A stretch of 32,853 nt of DNA from Bacillota bacterium (lineage in GTDB: Bacteria > Bacillota > Syntrophomonadia > Syntrophomonadales > DTU052): contig JAKOVY010000160.1 in NCBI GenBank assembly GCA_029781825.1, positions 1-32,853 on the forward strand. The letters run 5' to 3'. The translations under genes and the position numbers were made by a program. Below, piece after piece: positions 18,401-26,148 of the stretch (position 1 is the stretch's first letter; each line of letters begins with the position of its first letter). The notes below the pieces were generated by a model. It did not search any database. It was not told the DNA's origin and saw only the letters and a program-made list of their open reading frames with translations.

Positions 18401-18624
18401 TCGATCATTCTCGGGTTTACAAAACGGAATCGGCCATCCTGGATAACGTAATAACCGAACAAGGCTTCAGCGATAAGGCTCAGATAAAGGTCTTCCGCCT
18501 CAATCCAGGTGTTTGTGGGCCGAGATTGCAGGCGCATTTCCGTTTCATGAAGCCTCTGGCGTAGAGCTCTTACCTCCAGAACCAGTTCTTCTTTGGTTTT
18601 GCCGAGATCTTGATCGGCCACCAT
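15448..18624 (-). CDS. Multi-PAS hybrid sensor histidine kinase with C-terminal receiver domain
   Basis: A 1058-residue soluble sensor with no transmembrane segment. After a short coiled coil (1-40) come about five PAS domains (roughly 45-160, 170-285, 305-415, 435-545, 560-675), then the dimerisation domain with phospho-acceptor His703 in GGIAHDFNN, and the ATPase domain with N-box NNLVINAVQAMPDGG, DEGIGIP and GSGLGLA. Last is a receiver domain with acidic pocket 940-942, phospho-acceptor Asp989 in IIDL and Lys1040 in TKPF. The PAS domains should sense a cytoplasmic signal such as redox state, oxygen or a small ligand. No response-regulator or output gene is adjacent, so it is an orphan. PAS 3 and 4 are recent duplicates. 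AGGAGG is only three bases before the ATG and six before the GTG next to it, so GTG at 18621 may be the true start. Confidence 0.88.
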   Translation of the reverse strand: MVADQDLGKTKEELVLEVRALRQRLHETEMRLQSRPTNTWIEAEDLYLSLIAEALFGYYVIQDGRFRFVNPRMIEIFGYTVEEMLEKVAPLDLIHPSDRKAAAEVIKLRLNGVWGSATHKLRCKHKDGSTVYIQATISPIRYRGKPAIHGTLLDITDRVMFERSLQQSESRYRGIVEDQTELICRFLEDGTLTFVNGAFCRYFGCSRSQLVGHSILAKVSEEDRSRFWETIAQLNKLNPVTTVEHRMVLPGGKTCWHQWTVRAIFGASSNQVEYQGVGRDITDQKMAEEALLQSETNLRRQVDYLNTLMQSLNELFFTYNSEGYLTFINQKSEKVLGYEPHELLGTHVLDYVPDKVREEVAAGMQRILQDGESLSDEIPVARKDGSLRIIRLNSAPIIEDGNITGAMVLAEDVTERKRTEAALRASESNLLKQVDYLNTLIDSLNELFFTYDTNARITMANKKCLEILGFNPVDILGRDITTLVVEEEQELISREIEARLYKGIPGSYEVTALHRDGSRRLLRLNSSPIVEDDRIVGGMVLAEDITERRRTEEALAAEKEWLVVTLRSIGEGVITTDTKGAIILINDVAEKLTGWKQRDAVGKPIEQVLHLVNPHTGQQQALDVISKLKAQAVVELGNQTLICKDGQQRIIDATCARIRCRTDRFIGAVLVFRDITERLRLEQELIRTSKLESLGVLAGGIAHDFNNLLTVIMGYISLAKISIDTPQAALELLAKSEKASWQAKSLTQQLLTFARGGAPIKKTTTVVNLIKDSVEFSLSGSNIQCEMSVPDDLWPVDVDEGQLSQVMNNLVINAVQAMPDGGTIWVSAANVTVDERLSLPLKSGRYIKITVKDEGIGIPATDFEKIFDPYFTTKPTGSGLGLATAYSIIKNHGGLIIVDSIKGQGSSFEIYLPASSNFPSDSADKLQHPATGQGRILVMEDEKNIQDLLKRILKTLGYEVTVTNNSLEAVASYQEAMRSGRKFDAVIIDLTVRGGKGGKDAIQKLLAIDPEVKAIVSSGDSNAPIMAEYADWGFKGAVTKPFGISELSQVLKQVLAEG

Positions 18625-19010
18625 AATCCTCCTGTATGGTGAACAATAATGATGAAACGTTTGTTAATAATTCTAGCATACCCGACAAAATTCCTGTATT
18701 TTTTCGTGAAATTCCAGAAACATCGATTTATATCATCTTATATCGACTAAAGCGGATGTTTGAATTCACCAATATGTGACTCTGTCCGGCAACTACGGGT
18801 AACCGTGAAGGTATAAAGATGCCGGGTGTTCCCATACCACCTGATTATCAAATCATTTTGGTCTCTATTTCCCCAAGCCCGAAAATAATAGTACAAATGA
18901 AGGTTTTCAAGTTATATACTGTAACCAGTGGGAAGGAGGTGTATGTAAGACCATAATAATACATTTATTGTATTTTGTTCACATGATCTGTGAAGTAAAG
19001 GAGGAGTTTT
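18625..19010. other. Divergent intergenic stretch with promoter signals and a start-stop site
   Basis: 386 bp between the kinase (minus) and the 143-residue protein (plus). On the minus strand an extended -10 box TGCTAGAAT (complement of 18670-18678) could drive the kinase gene. On the plus strand TATACT at 18915-18920, with a weak -35, could drive the next gene. A strong ribosome-binding site without a usual gene lies at 18932-18948 (separate entry). Confidence 0.4.
18932..18948 (+). other. Strong ribosome-binding site followed by ATG-TAA
   Basis: GAAGGAGGTGT is followed by ATG at 18943 and immediately by TAA at 18946. Reading instead from GTG at 18939 gives only five codons. This lies downstream of TATACT at 18915-18920 and 63 bases before the GTG start at 19011, so it is probably in the leader of that mRNA. 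Confidence 0.4.
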
Positions 19011-19442
19011 GTGGATAAACTTGATAAAATCAAGTACATACTGGAGCAGCCGCTTTACTTGGATCCCGACAGTGGTAAACGTGCGTATTCTTTTAATGTT
19101 AAAATACACAACCTGGTGTTAAACGAAGAGGAAAGGGAAATTGCCTACAAGCTCATCCAGAACCAAGACTTAAATAATCTGCTGTGGCAGGAGCTTTTCG
19201 GACTGATGGCAGACTTTGAGAAAGAGGTAGGGCTCAAAGCGTACACAGTTGGCCGCAACCGGGGGCATCTAATGCTGAAAAACCACGGGGAAGATGGGAT
19301 ACCGGTTTATACGGAGGCAATGTTGATGGAGCTCCCGGACGAGGATTTGGACCGGGTTTTTACAGTTTTAAAGCGTTTTCGTAAGCTTTTTGAAGATATG
19401 TTCCTGGTATTTAAAAAGCATATGGCCAGTCTGCAGAATTGA
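19011..19442 (+). CDS. Hypothetical protein, 143 residues
   Basis: I do not recognise this protein. It begins with GTG, four bases after an AAGGAGGAG site, which makes the start convincing. It is acidic and largely helical by eye, without cysteine clusters, signal peptide or membrane helix. The most distinctive part is AYTVGRNRGHLMLKN in the middle, followed by a hydrophobic/charged helix up to the C-terminus. It is monocistronic. A weak hairpin with a T-rich tail (19552-19570) and the hairpin at 19585-19613 follow it. Confidence 0.65.
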   Translation: MDKLDKIKYILEQPLYLDPDSGKRAYSFNVKIHNLVLNEEEREIAYKLIQNQDLNNLLWQELFGLMADFEKEVGLKAYTVGRNRGHLMLKNHGEDGIPVYTEAMLMELPDEDLDRVFTVLKRFRKLFEDMFLVFKKHMASLQN

Positions 19443-19584
19443 TTAGGGCTTTTTCGAGTATTATTCGGATCTTGATAAAAACTGTGGCTTCATTTGAAAC
19501 TTTCTGCACCAGATTTATAAGTAAAAGGGCGGGCAGAACCGTCGCTCAAGCAGAGGCCGAGGCCTTTTATTGAAACTTTAAAAG

Positions 19585-19613
19585 TAAAAAGGGGACCGGT
19601 TTATTCCGGTCCC
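19585..19613 (-). terminator. Terminator of the zinc-ribbon gene (minus strand)
   Basis: GGGACCGG (19592-19599) pairs with CCGGTCCC (19606-19613) around a six-base loop. Read on the minus strand the stem is followed by CTTTTTAC. On the plus strand the tail is weaker, but it may also stop the 143-residue gene. Confidence 0.7.
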
Positions 19614-19651
19614 TTCGTATCCTTGTTATTTGTCTGTATTAATTAATTCGG

Positions 19652-19936
19652 TTAGTATTGTCTTTTCCGAAAACAGTCGCTGCAATAAACCGGTCGATCT
19701 CCGCTTGGACGGAACGGAACTTTTGTAGCAACCCCACATTCATCACAGACTACGTCAAACATCTCTCTCTCTCCCGAGCCACCACGGCTTTCAGCTTTTC
19801 TCCTTCTGCGGCATTCCGGGCATCGGCCGGGAATGTTCTGAAAGCCTTTCTCGGCGTAGAATTCCTGTTCACCTACGGTAAACACGAATTCAACTCCACA
19901 TTCTTTACACGTTAGTACTTTGTCCTCTAACAACAT
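19652..19936 (-). CDS. Small zinc-ribbon protein with two CXXC-CXXC modules
   Basis: The 94-residue protein carries eight cysteines in four CXXC pairs: C10/C13 with C39/C42, and C64/C67 with C85/C88 (17 residues between the inner cysteines). It should bind two zinc ions in two zinc-ribbon modules. Such proteins occur widely in Bacillota and related phyla without a proven role; nucleic-acid binding is a common suggestion. The start ATG follows AAGGAG by eight bases. It is monocistronic, closed by the hairpin at 19585-19613. Confidence 0.75.
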   Translation of the reverse strand: MLLEDKVLTCKECGVEFVFTVGEQEFYAEKGFQNIPGRCPECRRRRKAESRGGSGEREMFDVVCDECGVATKVPFRPSGDRPVYCSDCFRKRQY

Positions 19937-20450
19937 TCATAGGACTCCTTTCGAATAAAGCTCCTCCAGTCCGCGGAGTTCAACTTAAGCTGAAAGAGCA
20001 AGCGAACACTAGACATAGGAAGGCCATCTGCATGATAACACATATTGGTGGGAAAGAAAAGAGCATTCGTTCGAAAATAAAACCAATATCGGTTTGAGAC
20101 GGTGATAAATCCTTCATATTAAGATTGTTTGGGATTTTCAGGCGGAAATTGGTTATGAGCGTGATCCCTTATTCGGGGACACAATGGCGCGGGATTTTGC
20201 AAATTACAACCGCATATTACAGAGCAGCCTTACACCCAAGTTAATAATGACGCGTTAGGACCATCGGCATGGGACCTGCGGTACTAGCGCAGCGTTTATA
20301 TGTTAAGCTATCATTAAATGGTAGTTGTATTGTATATGCGGCAAAAAAGATTTCCCGTCACAAATCTTTCCCTGGCGTCGTCTATAAGTATAAAAGACCC
20401 GAAGCGCATCTCGGGGAAAACCTAGACATTCCTTTGATTGGGAGCAGGGC
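19937..20450. other. Divergent intergenic stretch upstream of the ECF sigma operon
   Basis: 514 bp without a supported gene. TTGAGA (20094-20099) and TATTAA (20117-20122) with exactly 17 bp between them form a possible sigma-A promoter, though about 330 bp before the sigma gene. CGTCTA at 20379-20384 resembles an ECF-type -10 and could mean autoregulation, but no GGAAC-type -35 stands at the right distance. An open frame at 20269-20454 has no ribosome-binding site. Confidence 0.35.
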
Positions 20451-20960
20451 ATGAAAGAGGCACAGCTGAGACAACTGTTTGATGTGTATTACCTTCCGAT
20501 TATGCGTTATTTGATCCACCTTACCGGTGAGGCAACTGCCGCTCAGGATTTGTCGCAAGAGGTATTCCTCAGACTCTATCATCATGGACCGTTGAGTTTG
20601 GAAAACCCTCGAGCCTGGCTTTTTCGAGTGGCAACCTACCTGGGTTACAACTATCTGCGTCAGCGGGGGGACCGGATGCGGAGGGAGACAGCAGCCTATC
20701 AGGCGAAACCGGAAGCGCCTGATTTGGAGGAACTGGCGGTCGGGAGTGAGGGAAGGGTTAATGTCCACCAGGTACTTGAATCCATGTCCGAACGCGATCG
20801 CACTTGCCTGATCATGAGATTCTCGGGTTTCCCATACCAGGAGATTGCCGAGGTTATAGGGGTTGACAGAAGTTCGGTAGGTACCATCCTGCTCCGAGCC
20901 ATGAGAAGGTTTCGGCAGGAGTATGAAGGCAAGGGAGATAGATCCGATGGGCTGTTATGA
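20451..20960 (+). CDS. ECF-type RNA polymerase sigma factor
   Basis: The 169-residue protein has the two-domain layout of extracytoplasmic-function sigma factors. Region 2 (about residues 5-75) includes QDLSQEVFLRLY and the -10-recognition part with NPRAWLFRVATYLGYNYLR. Region 4 (about 108-160) reads SERDRTCLIMRF, then PYQEIAEVIGVDRSSVGTIL, a helix-turn-helix for the -35. It directs RNA polymerase to a small set of stress promoters. The start follows GGGAG and six bases. It overlaps the anti-sigma gene by 14 bases and heads a four-gene operon. Its control by the next gene is inferred from order and from the anti-sigma motif. Confidence 0.9.
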   Translation: MKEAQLRQLFDVYYLPIMRYLIHLTGEATAAQDLSQEVFLRLYHHGPLSLENPRAWLFRVATYLGYNYLRQRGDRMRRETAAYQAKPEAPDLEELAVGSEGRVNVHQVLESMSERDRTCLIMRFSGFPYQEIAEVIGVDRSSVGTILLRAMRRFRQEYEGKGDRSDGLL

Positions 20961-22065
20961 GGATCATATGCTGCTGGCATACCTGGATGGAGAGCTCAAG
21001 TCCGAAGGCATGGCGGTGGAGAGCCATTTAAAACAGTGTAACGATTGCCAGGCACGACTGCGTATTCTGGCCGAGGACGAACAGTTCCTTGAAGGTGTAC
21101 TGTCAGAGCACCTCGAGGAGGTTGATCTGAGCAATGCGTTTAAAGAAGAGTCATGGATAAGGTTGAAACTCCAGCTCAACGCCGGCCATAAACAAAAGCG
21201 GAGCCGCAGTTTGCCGGAGGCAGGCAGGGCCAAATCAGTTGTAGCGGCGGCAGTGGTGTTTCTGCTGGTTGGAACTCTGTTTTTCAGCGGTCTGCGTAGT
21301 GCAGTGGCCGACTTGCTGTCAGTTTTCCGCATGGACCGGATTGACATTATGGCCATCACAGCTCAGGAAATGGAACAGATCGAAAAGGCGTTTCAGGACG
21401 GGCAGGAGATTGAAGTTGCCAATGTAGGGACTTTGAAGATGGCGGGGTTCGAGGAGACTTTCTCCGAACGCAGTTTGGACGAGGCTGCAGAGATGGTCGA
21501 CTCCATAATAATTCAGCCGGACCTGAGGGGTTACGATGCACCGCAGGTATCCATTAAAAATCAGGCCGAGATCAGTCTAACTTTAAATGTGCCTGGAATT
21601 AACAGCATATTAAACAGTCTGGGGGGCACCCGGTTGCTGCCCCGGGAACTTGACCAACAGACTGTAAGCATAGTTTCTCCTCCTCAAGTGTTGCTGAGTT
21701 ATCAGTCAGCAGTGCATCCTGCCGTATCCATATTGCAGATGAGGAGCCCGGAACTGATGGTTCCCGGCAGTATTGAAGCGGAAAAAGTGAGGGAGCCCCT
21801 GCTCAGTTTGCCATTCTGGCCGGACCGGATCAAAAAGCATATAGAAAGCACTGGCGACTGGAAAAAGGCCATAGTTATTCCCGAGACTGCTGATATCCAA
21901 GCGGTGACCGTGCGCGGTAATCAGGGGATCGCCTGGAGCGAACCCGAACCCTCCTCTGAAGCAACCGGCAACACCGTGTTTTGGAGTGAGAATGGGATCA
22001 TCTACGGCATAAGCGGTCGAATGCCCCTGGAACAGATACTGGAGATAGCTGAAGGAATGAAATAG
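20947..22065 (+). CDS. Zinc-finger anti-sigma factor with transmembrane helix
   Basis: The 372-residue protein starts with a short cytoplasmic domain containing H-x3-C-x2-C (His27, Cys31, Cys34, in HLKQCNDC), the zinc anti-sigma signature. A single transmembrane helix (about 98-117) is followed by a large outside domain of about 250 residues that should sense the signal. The domain is rich in beta-strand-like segments and shows no catalytic motif. The ATG at 20947 is preferred to that at 20923 because AGGGAG precedes it by nine bases and it gives a normal domain start. It overlaps the sigma gene and ends one base before the ABC ATPase, so it is translationally coupled on both sides. It probably holds the sigma factor inactive until envelope stress. 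Confidence 0.82.
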   Translation: MGCYEDHMLLAYLDGELKSEGMAVESHLKQCNDCQARLRILAEDEQFLEGVLSEHLEEVDLSNAFKEESWIRLKLQLNAGHKQKRSRSLPEAGRAKSVVAAAVVFLLVGTLFFSGLRSAVADLLSVFRMDRIDIMAITAQEMEQIEKAFQDGQEIEVANVGTLKMAGFEETFSERSLDEAAEMVDSIIIQPDLRGYDAPQVSIKNQAEISLTLNVPGINSILNSLGGTRLLPRELDQQTVSIVSPPQVLLSYQSAVHPAVSILQMRSPELMVPGSIEAEKVREPLLSLPFWPDRIKKHIESTGDWKKAIVIPETADIQAVTVRGNQGIAWSEPEPSSEATGNTVFWSENGIIYGISGRMPLEQILEIAEGMK

Positions 22066-22066
22066 G

Positions 22067-23008
22067 ATGATAATTGAGACCCTCAACCTGACCAAACTTT
22101 ATGACGGTAAGCCAGGTTGCCGCGACATCTGCCTCTCGGTTTCCAAAGGGCAGGTTTTCGGCTTATTGGGACCTAACGGAGCCGGCAAGAGCACGGTTGT
22201 CAAGACCCTGCTCGGCTTGCTGCGGCCTACAGATGGGCAGGGGACGGTGTTGGGGCAGCCGCTGGGGAACAGGCAGGCGCGCCGTAAGATCGGTTTCCTG
22301 CCGGAAAACTTCCGCTTTCAGGAGTGGCTTTCCGGGAGGGAACTCCTGGAGTTCCATGGGGCCTTATACGGCTTGGAACCGCGATATCTTAAGGAGCGGA
22401 TCCCGGTGGTATTGGAAATGGTTGGACTCCTGGGAAGGGAGAAGGAAAGGATCCGTTCATACAGCAAGGGCATGCAGGAGCGCCTGGGCATAGCCGGTGC
22501 AATGCTGCCGGACCCTGAACTCATCTTCCTGGACGAGCCCACCTCAGCCCTTGATCCGATGGAAAGGAAAGGCATGCGGGAATTAATCAAAAACTTGCGT
22601 TCTCAGTCCAAAACCGTCTTCCTTAACAGCCACCTGCTGAGTGAAGTGGAGATGACCTGCGATTACGTGGCGTTTATTAAAGATGGGATCATCCTGGATC
22701 AGGGCAGGCTCTCCAATTTTACCGGCGGTAAACAGGTGGTTAGTCTGCGCTACACTGGCAGTCCCCGGATTTTGGAGTCGATCCGCGCGGTCAGCCGTGA
22801 GGTATCCAGCGATGACGCGCTGGTCCAGGTTACCGTTGCCTCAAAAGATTTAATTCCGGTCCTGGCATCGATTGTAGTGCAGAATGGGGGAAGCCTGTAC
22901 GAAATGACTGCCTCCGGCTTTTCTCTGGAGGATGTGTTAATGAATATTATGGGGGAAGCCGCTGATGATTGCCATTGCACGCCTCACCATTCGCGAGCTG
23001 CTGAATAA
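22067..23008 (+). CDS. ABC transporter ATP-binding protein
   Basis: A 313-residue ABC ATPase with Walker A GPNGAGKST (35-43), signature SYSKGMQ (131-137), Walker B LIFLDEPTSALDP (152-164) and the H-loop His189 in NSHLL. The signature departs from LSGGQ but matches variants seen in ABC-2 type exporters. A C-terminal extension of about 90 residues follows the nucleotide domain, as in bacitracin- or antibiotic-type exporters. Start ATG is one base after the anti-sigma stop. The permease gene begins inside it and overlaps by 44 bases. A two-subunit export or envelope-protection system is likely; the substrate is unknown. Confidence 0.88.
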   Translation: MIIETLNLTKLYDGKPGCRDICLSVSKGQVFGLLGPNGAGKSTVVKTLLGLLRPTDGQGTVLGQPLGNRQARRKIGFLPENFRFQEWLSGRELLEFHGALYGLEPRYLKERIPVVLEMVGLLGREKERIRSYSKGMQERLGIAGAMLPDPELIFLDEPTSALDPMERKGMRELIKNLRSQSKTVFLNSHLLSEVEMTCDYVAFIKDGIILDQGRLSNFTGGKQVVSLRYTGSPRILESIRAVSREVSSDDALVQVTVASKDLIPVLASIVVQNGGSLYEMTASGFSLEDVLMNIMGEAADDCHCTPHHSRAAE

Positions 23009-23831
23009 GAGAGTTCTCCCGGCGGGATTGGTTCTGACAGTCCTGTTTCTTGGTATTTTGGGACTGGCACTTCATTATTTGGGCAGAGATATACCGGAAA
23101 CCGCTGAACTGGTACGCATGTCGCTGGCGGGCGAATTGCTGACCGCGGGTCTTTTCGTCAGCGGGGTGCTCATATCGATAATAACGGTTTTCTCCTCAGC
23201 GGGAGCCATATCCTCGGATATCGAAAACGGAACCATGCTGGCCACCGCTGCGAAGCCGATTTCCCGCACCCAGGTATTCCTGGGCAAGTACGCCGGACTG
23301 GGACTGGCTCTGGTGGCGTACAGCCTCTTGGTGTTTATCGCTGTCAATATGATGGCAGGGAGCATCTTACCCTTCCATTCGGATGGATTTTTCGGGGCCA
23401 TGATCCTCTTCGCCCTGCAGCCGCTGGTGCTGCTGGCGGTAAGCATGTGGGGCAGCACCTTTATGAGCACCCGGAGAAACAGTGTGTTTATGTTCATGCT
23501 CTACAGTATCGCCGTGATCGGCGGGATGGTAGAGTATGTCGGGGTAAAGATGTCCTCAATGGCTTTAACCACGGGAGTATCAGGAACCGGGGCTGCTTCT
23601 TCGCTGACGATGACCGGAATTTTGTCCAGCCTCCTCCTTCCGGTTGATTCGTTGTACCGCCTGGTTAATTACTTGCTCTTGCAAGGAAGCCCGGTACCCG
23701 CAGAATTAACGAAATTTACTCCTTTCCTGACGGTTACCCCGCCCAGTGTGGAGATGCTGATTTATACCGCCGGTTACGTTCTCCTGTTTATCGGGCTTGG
23801 CATCTATAACTTCTCCCGCCGCGACCTCTAA
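22965..23831 (+). CDS. ABC-2 type transporter permease
   Basis: The 288-residue integral membrane protein has about six hydrophobic helices: the first at residues 19-40, others around 55-80, 105-125, 145-165 and 175-195, and a final one near 265-282 before the short basic tail FSRRDL. It lies directly after, and overlaps, the ATPase gene, which fixes its role as the membrane subunit. The conserved part SDIENGTMLATAAKPISR between helices 2 and 3 matches ABC-2 permeases that follow the coupling helix. It is the last gene of the sigma/anti-sigma operon. I see no strong terminator after it. Confidence 0.85.
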   Translation: MIAIARLTIRELLNKRVLPAGLVLTVLFLGILGLALHYLGRDIPETAELVRMSLAGELLTAGLFVSGVLISIITVFSSAGAISSDIENGTMLATAAKPISRTQVFLGKYAGLGLALVAYSLLVFIAVNMMAGSILPFHSDGFFGAMILFALQPLVLLAVSMWGSTFMSTRRNSVFMFMLYSIAVIGGMVEYVGVKMSSMALTTGVSGTGAASSLTMTGILSSLLLPVDSLYRLVNYLLLQGSPVPAELTKFTPFLTVTPPSVEMLIYTAGYVLLFIGLGIYNFSRRDL

Positions 23832-24194
23832 AAATCAATATCCGCTTGGACCCTGGAGAGACACTTCCCATAATTTTTTACTGTTTGGTTATACAGGGAT
23901 TAACGCTTCATTGTAGAATTATATAAATAGTGGTATTCGGGATGGGGATCAAAAAGGAGGTGAGAGTTAAGCTCCATTAAGCGGGTGTCGCCAAACTGGA
24001 GATTGCACCCGCCGATGTAAATCCGGTTGCGGAAGTATAATGCCTTCGGCCTGCAGGGATTGTAGATGAAGAGAAAGAGATAGAAAGAGTGCTCAGCGCT
24101 CTGTGGGGACTGGTCTGTGGCATATGTCCCAGCAGCCCGAGATAACCAAGGGACTTCCGTTATCTCTACTATTTGTAAAGGGAGGATTTATTCG
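23832..24194. other. Leader region upstream of the acyl-CoA dehydrogenase
   Basis: 363 bp with a possible promoter (TTAACG 23900-23905, 16 bp, TATAAA 23922-23927), a strong ribosome-binding site AAAAAGGAGG (23951-23960) and a coding-like reading frame broken by two stops (separate entry). Confidence 0.4.
23960..24145 (+). pseudogene. Coding-like frame with two in-frame TAA stops upstream of the acyl-CoA dehydrogenase
   Basis: After a strong AAAAAGGAGG site a GTG at 23960 opens a frame of seven codons ending in TAA at 23978. Staying in the same frame, the text reads on as protein-like sequence (AGVAKLEIAPADVNPVAEV), stops at 24038, and reads on again (GIVDEEKEIERVLSALWGL) to a final stop at 24143. 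All segments are in one frame with no frameshift. This could be a decayed small gene, a set of leader peptides or chance. I do not recognise the protein. Confidence 0.3.
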
Positions 24195-26030
24195 ATGAGT
24201 TCTGTTTTTTCCTATAACACACGTGATCTGAAGTTTATTCTCAAAGAATGGCTTCCTACTGAGGAAATCTTCGCCTATGACAGGTTCAAGGATTACTACA
24301 GCAAAGATGACCTCGACATGATGATTGACCAGGTTTACAAGATTGCGGCCGAGGTTATTGCACCCTGTGCCGATGAGCTGGAGGAGCACGGGGTTAAGTT
24401 TGAGAACGGGAAAGTTACCTGTGCACCGGGAGCTACCAAGATTTTTAAGTATATCCAGGAAAACGGCTGGGGTACTTCCAATATTGATGAAAACGCTGAG
24501 GGAACCATTCCCGATGTGGTTATGTGCTCGCTGTCCGAGATGCTCCAGGCCGCCTGCCCGGCAGGATTAAGTTCTGTGGGGCTGACTACCGGAGCGGCTC
24601 GCCTGATTCAGAAGTTCGGCGATGAGAAACTGAAACAGATGTTCCTGCCCAAGATGTTCGATGGGACCTGGTCGGGAACGATGTGTCTTACCGAGCCAAC
24701 CGCAGGGTCCGACGTGGGAGATATCCTTTCCAAAGCCTATCCTACCGATCATCCGCGGATTTACAAGATAAAGGGAAGCAAGCAGTTCATTACCTGCGGT
24801 GACGGAGATTTTTCTGAAAACATTATTCACCTGTACCTGGCCCGGATTGAAGGGGCGGCTCCCGGCACCAAAGGGATTTCCCTTTTCGTAGTGCCGAAGT
24901 ATTGGGTAAACGAAGATGGCAGCTTGGAAGACAATGACGTGGTCACCACTGCTATCGAGCACAAGATGGGATTGCACGGCCAGCCAACCGCAGCACTGGC
25001 TTTCGGGGATAACGACAGATGTCGCGGATGGCTCCTGGGGAACCCTCCCGGACCGGATGGAATAGCCGAGGGAATGGCCCAGATGTTCGTGATGATGAAT
25101 GAAGAGCGCCAGGGAACAGGACTCATGGCTACCGCCGTTGCGGCCAACGCCTACTGGAACGCCAAGAACTATGCCAAGGAGCGGGTACAGGGTCGCCCGA
25201 TGTCCAATCCTAAAGGTGAGCGCACCCAGATAATTAATCATGACGACGTCAAGCGCATGCTGATGGTAAACAAGGCCACCCTGGAAGCTTGCCGCGCTAT
25301 GATCCACAAGTGCTACTTCTACCTGGATATTGCGCACAATGATCCCGACCCCGAGCGCAGGAAGTGGGCCAGCGGCAAGGTCGACGTCCTTACCCCCATA
25401 TGCAAAGCTTATCCCAGTGATGAGGCTTGGGGCCTGATTGCCGAGTCCATCCAGGCTCACGGTGGTTATGGTTTCTGCGAAGACTATCCGGTAGCCCAGG
25501 CGGCTCGTGATGTCAAGATCTATTCCATCTGGGAAGGCACCAACTTCATTCAGGCTCAGGACTTGCTGGGACGTAAATGGACCATGAACAAGGGACAGAC
25601 CTTCCAGGATTTCCTCAAGGATATCGATGATTTCATAGCAGCTAACAAGGACTCAGCGCCTGCTGAGCTGGAGAAAGAGTTTGCCAACCTGGAAAAAGCC
25701 ATGGCATCCTACCGCGAGATTATGATGGCTATGGGCGGATACATGGCCCAGAAGAAGTTCGGGTACTTCCAGCTTTATGCCCGCCGGATCCTCACCGCAA
25801 CCGCCCAAATCTATGGCGGTTACTGCCTGCTGGATCAGGCTCTGATAGCCTTGAAGCGGATGAAGGAACTGGGTCCCGATCATTACGATTACAACTTCTA
25901 CTACGGCAAACTCCTGTCCGCCAAGTACTACCTGCGTAACGTGGTTCCTTACGTATGGTACATTGCTGAGTTGGTCAAGGATGGAGACAGCTCAGTAATC
26001 GACGCACCGCCGGAGATATTCGAATACTAG
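24195..26030 (+). CDS. Acyl-CoA dehydrogenase, long form (FadE/DmdC-like)
   Basis: A 611-residue flavoenzyme that oxidises acyl-CoA to trans-2-enoyl-CoA and passes electrons to electron-transfer flavoprotein. FAD-binding TEPTAGSD is at 166-173. The helical C-terminal half has QAHGGYGF (420-427) and IWEGTNFIQ with the catalytic base Glu447. The sequence then continues about 150 residues beyond a standard acyl-CoA dehydrogenase, as in the longer enzymes of this superfamily (Bacillus FadE, DmdC). The frame is open further upstream, but the ATG at 24195 has GGGAGGA eight bases before it. Codons are G/C-rich and regular, suggesting high expression. It is followed by a strong terminator, so it is separately transcribed from fadN and fadA. 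Chain-length preference cannot be told. No electron-transfer flavoprotein genes are in the window. Confidence 0.88.
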   Translation: MSSVFSYNTRDLKFILKEWLPTEEIFAYDRFKDYYSKDDLDMMIDQVYKIAAEVIAPCADELEEHGVKFENGKVTCAPGATKIFKYIQENGWGTSNIDENAEGTIPDVVMCSLSEMLQAACPAGLSSVGLTTGAARLIQKFGDEKLKQMFLPKMFDGTWSGTMCLTEPTAGSDVGDILSKAYPTDHPRIYKIKGSKQFITCGDGDFSENIIHLYLARIEGAAPGTKGISLFVVPKYWVNEDGSLEDNDVVTTAIEHKMGLHGQPTAALAFGDNDRCRGWLLGNPPGPDGIAEGMAQMFVMMNEERQGTGLMATAVAANAYWNAKNYAKERVQGRPMSNPKGERTQIINHDDVKRMLMVNKATLEACRAMIHKCYFYLDIAHNDPDPERRKWASGKVDVLTPICKAYPSDEAWGLIAESIQAHGGYGFCEDYPVAQAARDVKIYSIWEGTNFIQAQDLLGRKWTMNKGQTFQDFLKDIDDFIAANKDSAPAELEKEFANLEKAMASYREIMMAMGGYMAQKKFGYFQLYARRILTATAQIYGGYCLLDQALIALKRMKELGPDHYDYNFYYGKLLSAKYYLRNVVPYVWYIAELVKDGDSSVIDAPPEIFEY

Positions 26031-26114
26031 AAACCTGCGGGCGGAACATTGCTGAGTCTGCCCCTTTAGCCGCCGCTTCCTTGATAAGCCGGCGGACATG
26101 CTGACGCTATCACA

Positions 26115-26148
26115 GACAAGGGTGATTCTGAATCGCCCTTGTCTTTTT
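26115..26148 (+). terminator. Rho-independent terminator after the acyl-CoA dehydrogenase
   Basis: A near-perfect 14-bp stem formed by GACAAGGG-T-GATTC and GAATC-G-CCCTTGTC, with a single mismatch-like pair and a tiny loop, followed by five T. Confidence 0.85.

Noticed and set aside
24567-25460. Minus-strand open frame of 297 codons opposite the acyl-CoA dehydrogenase
   Set aside because: Opposite strand of a clear dehydrogenase; no domain and no start signal.
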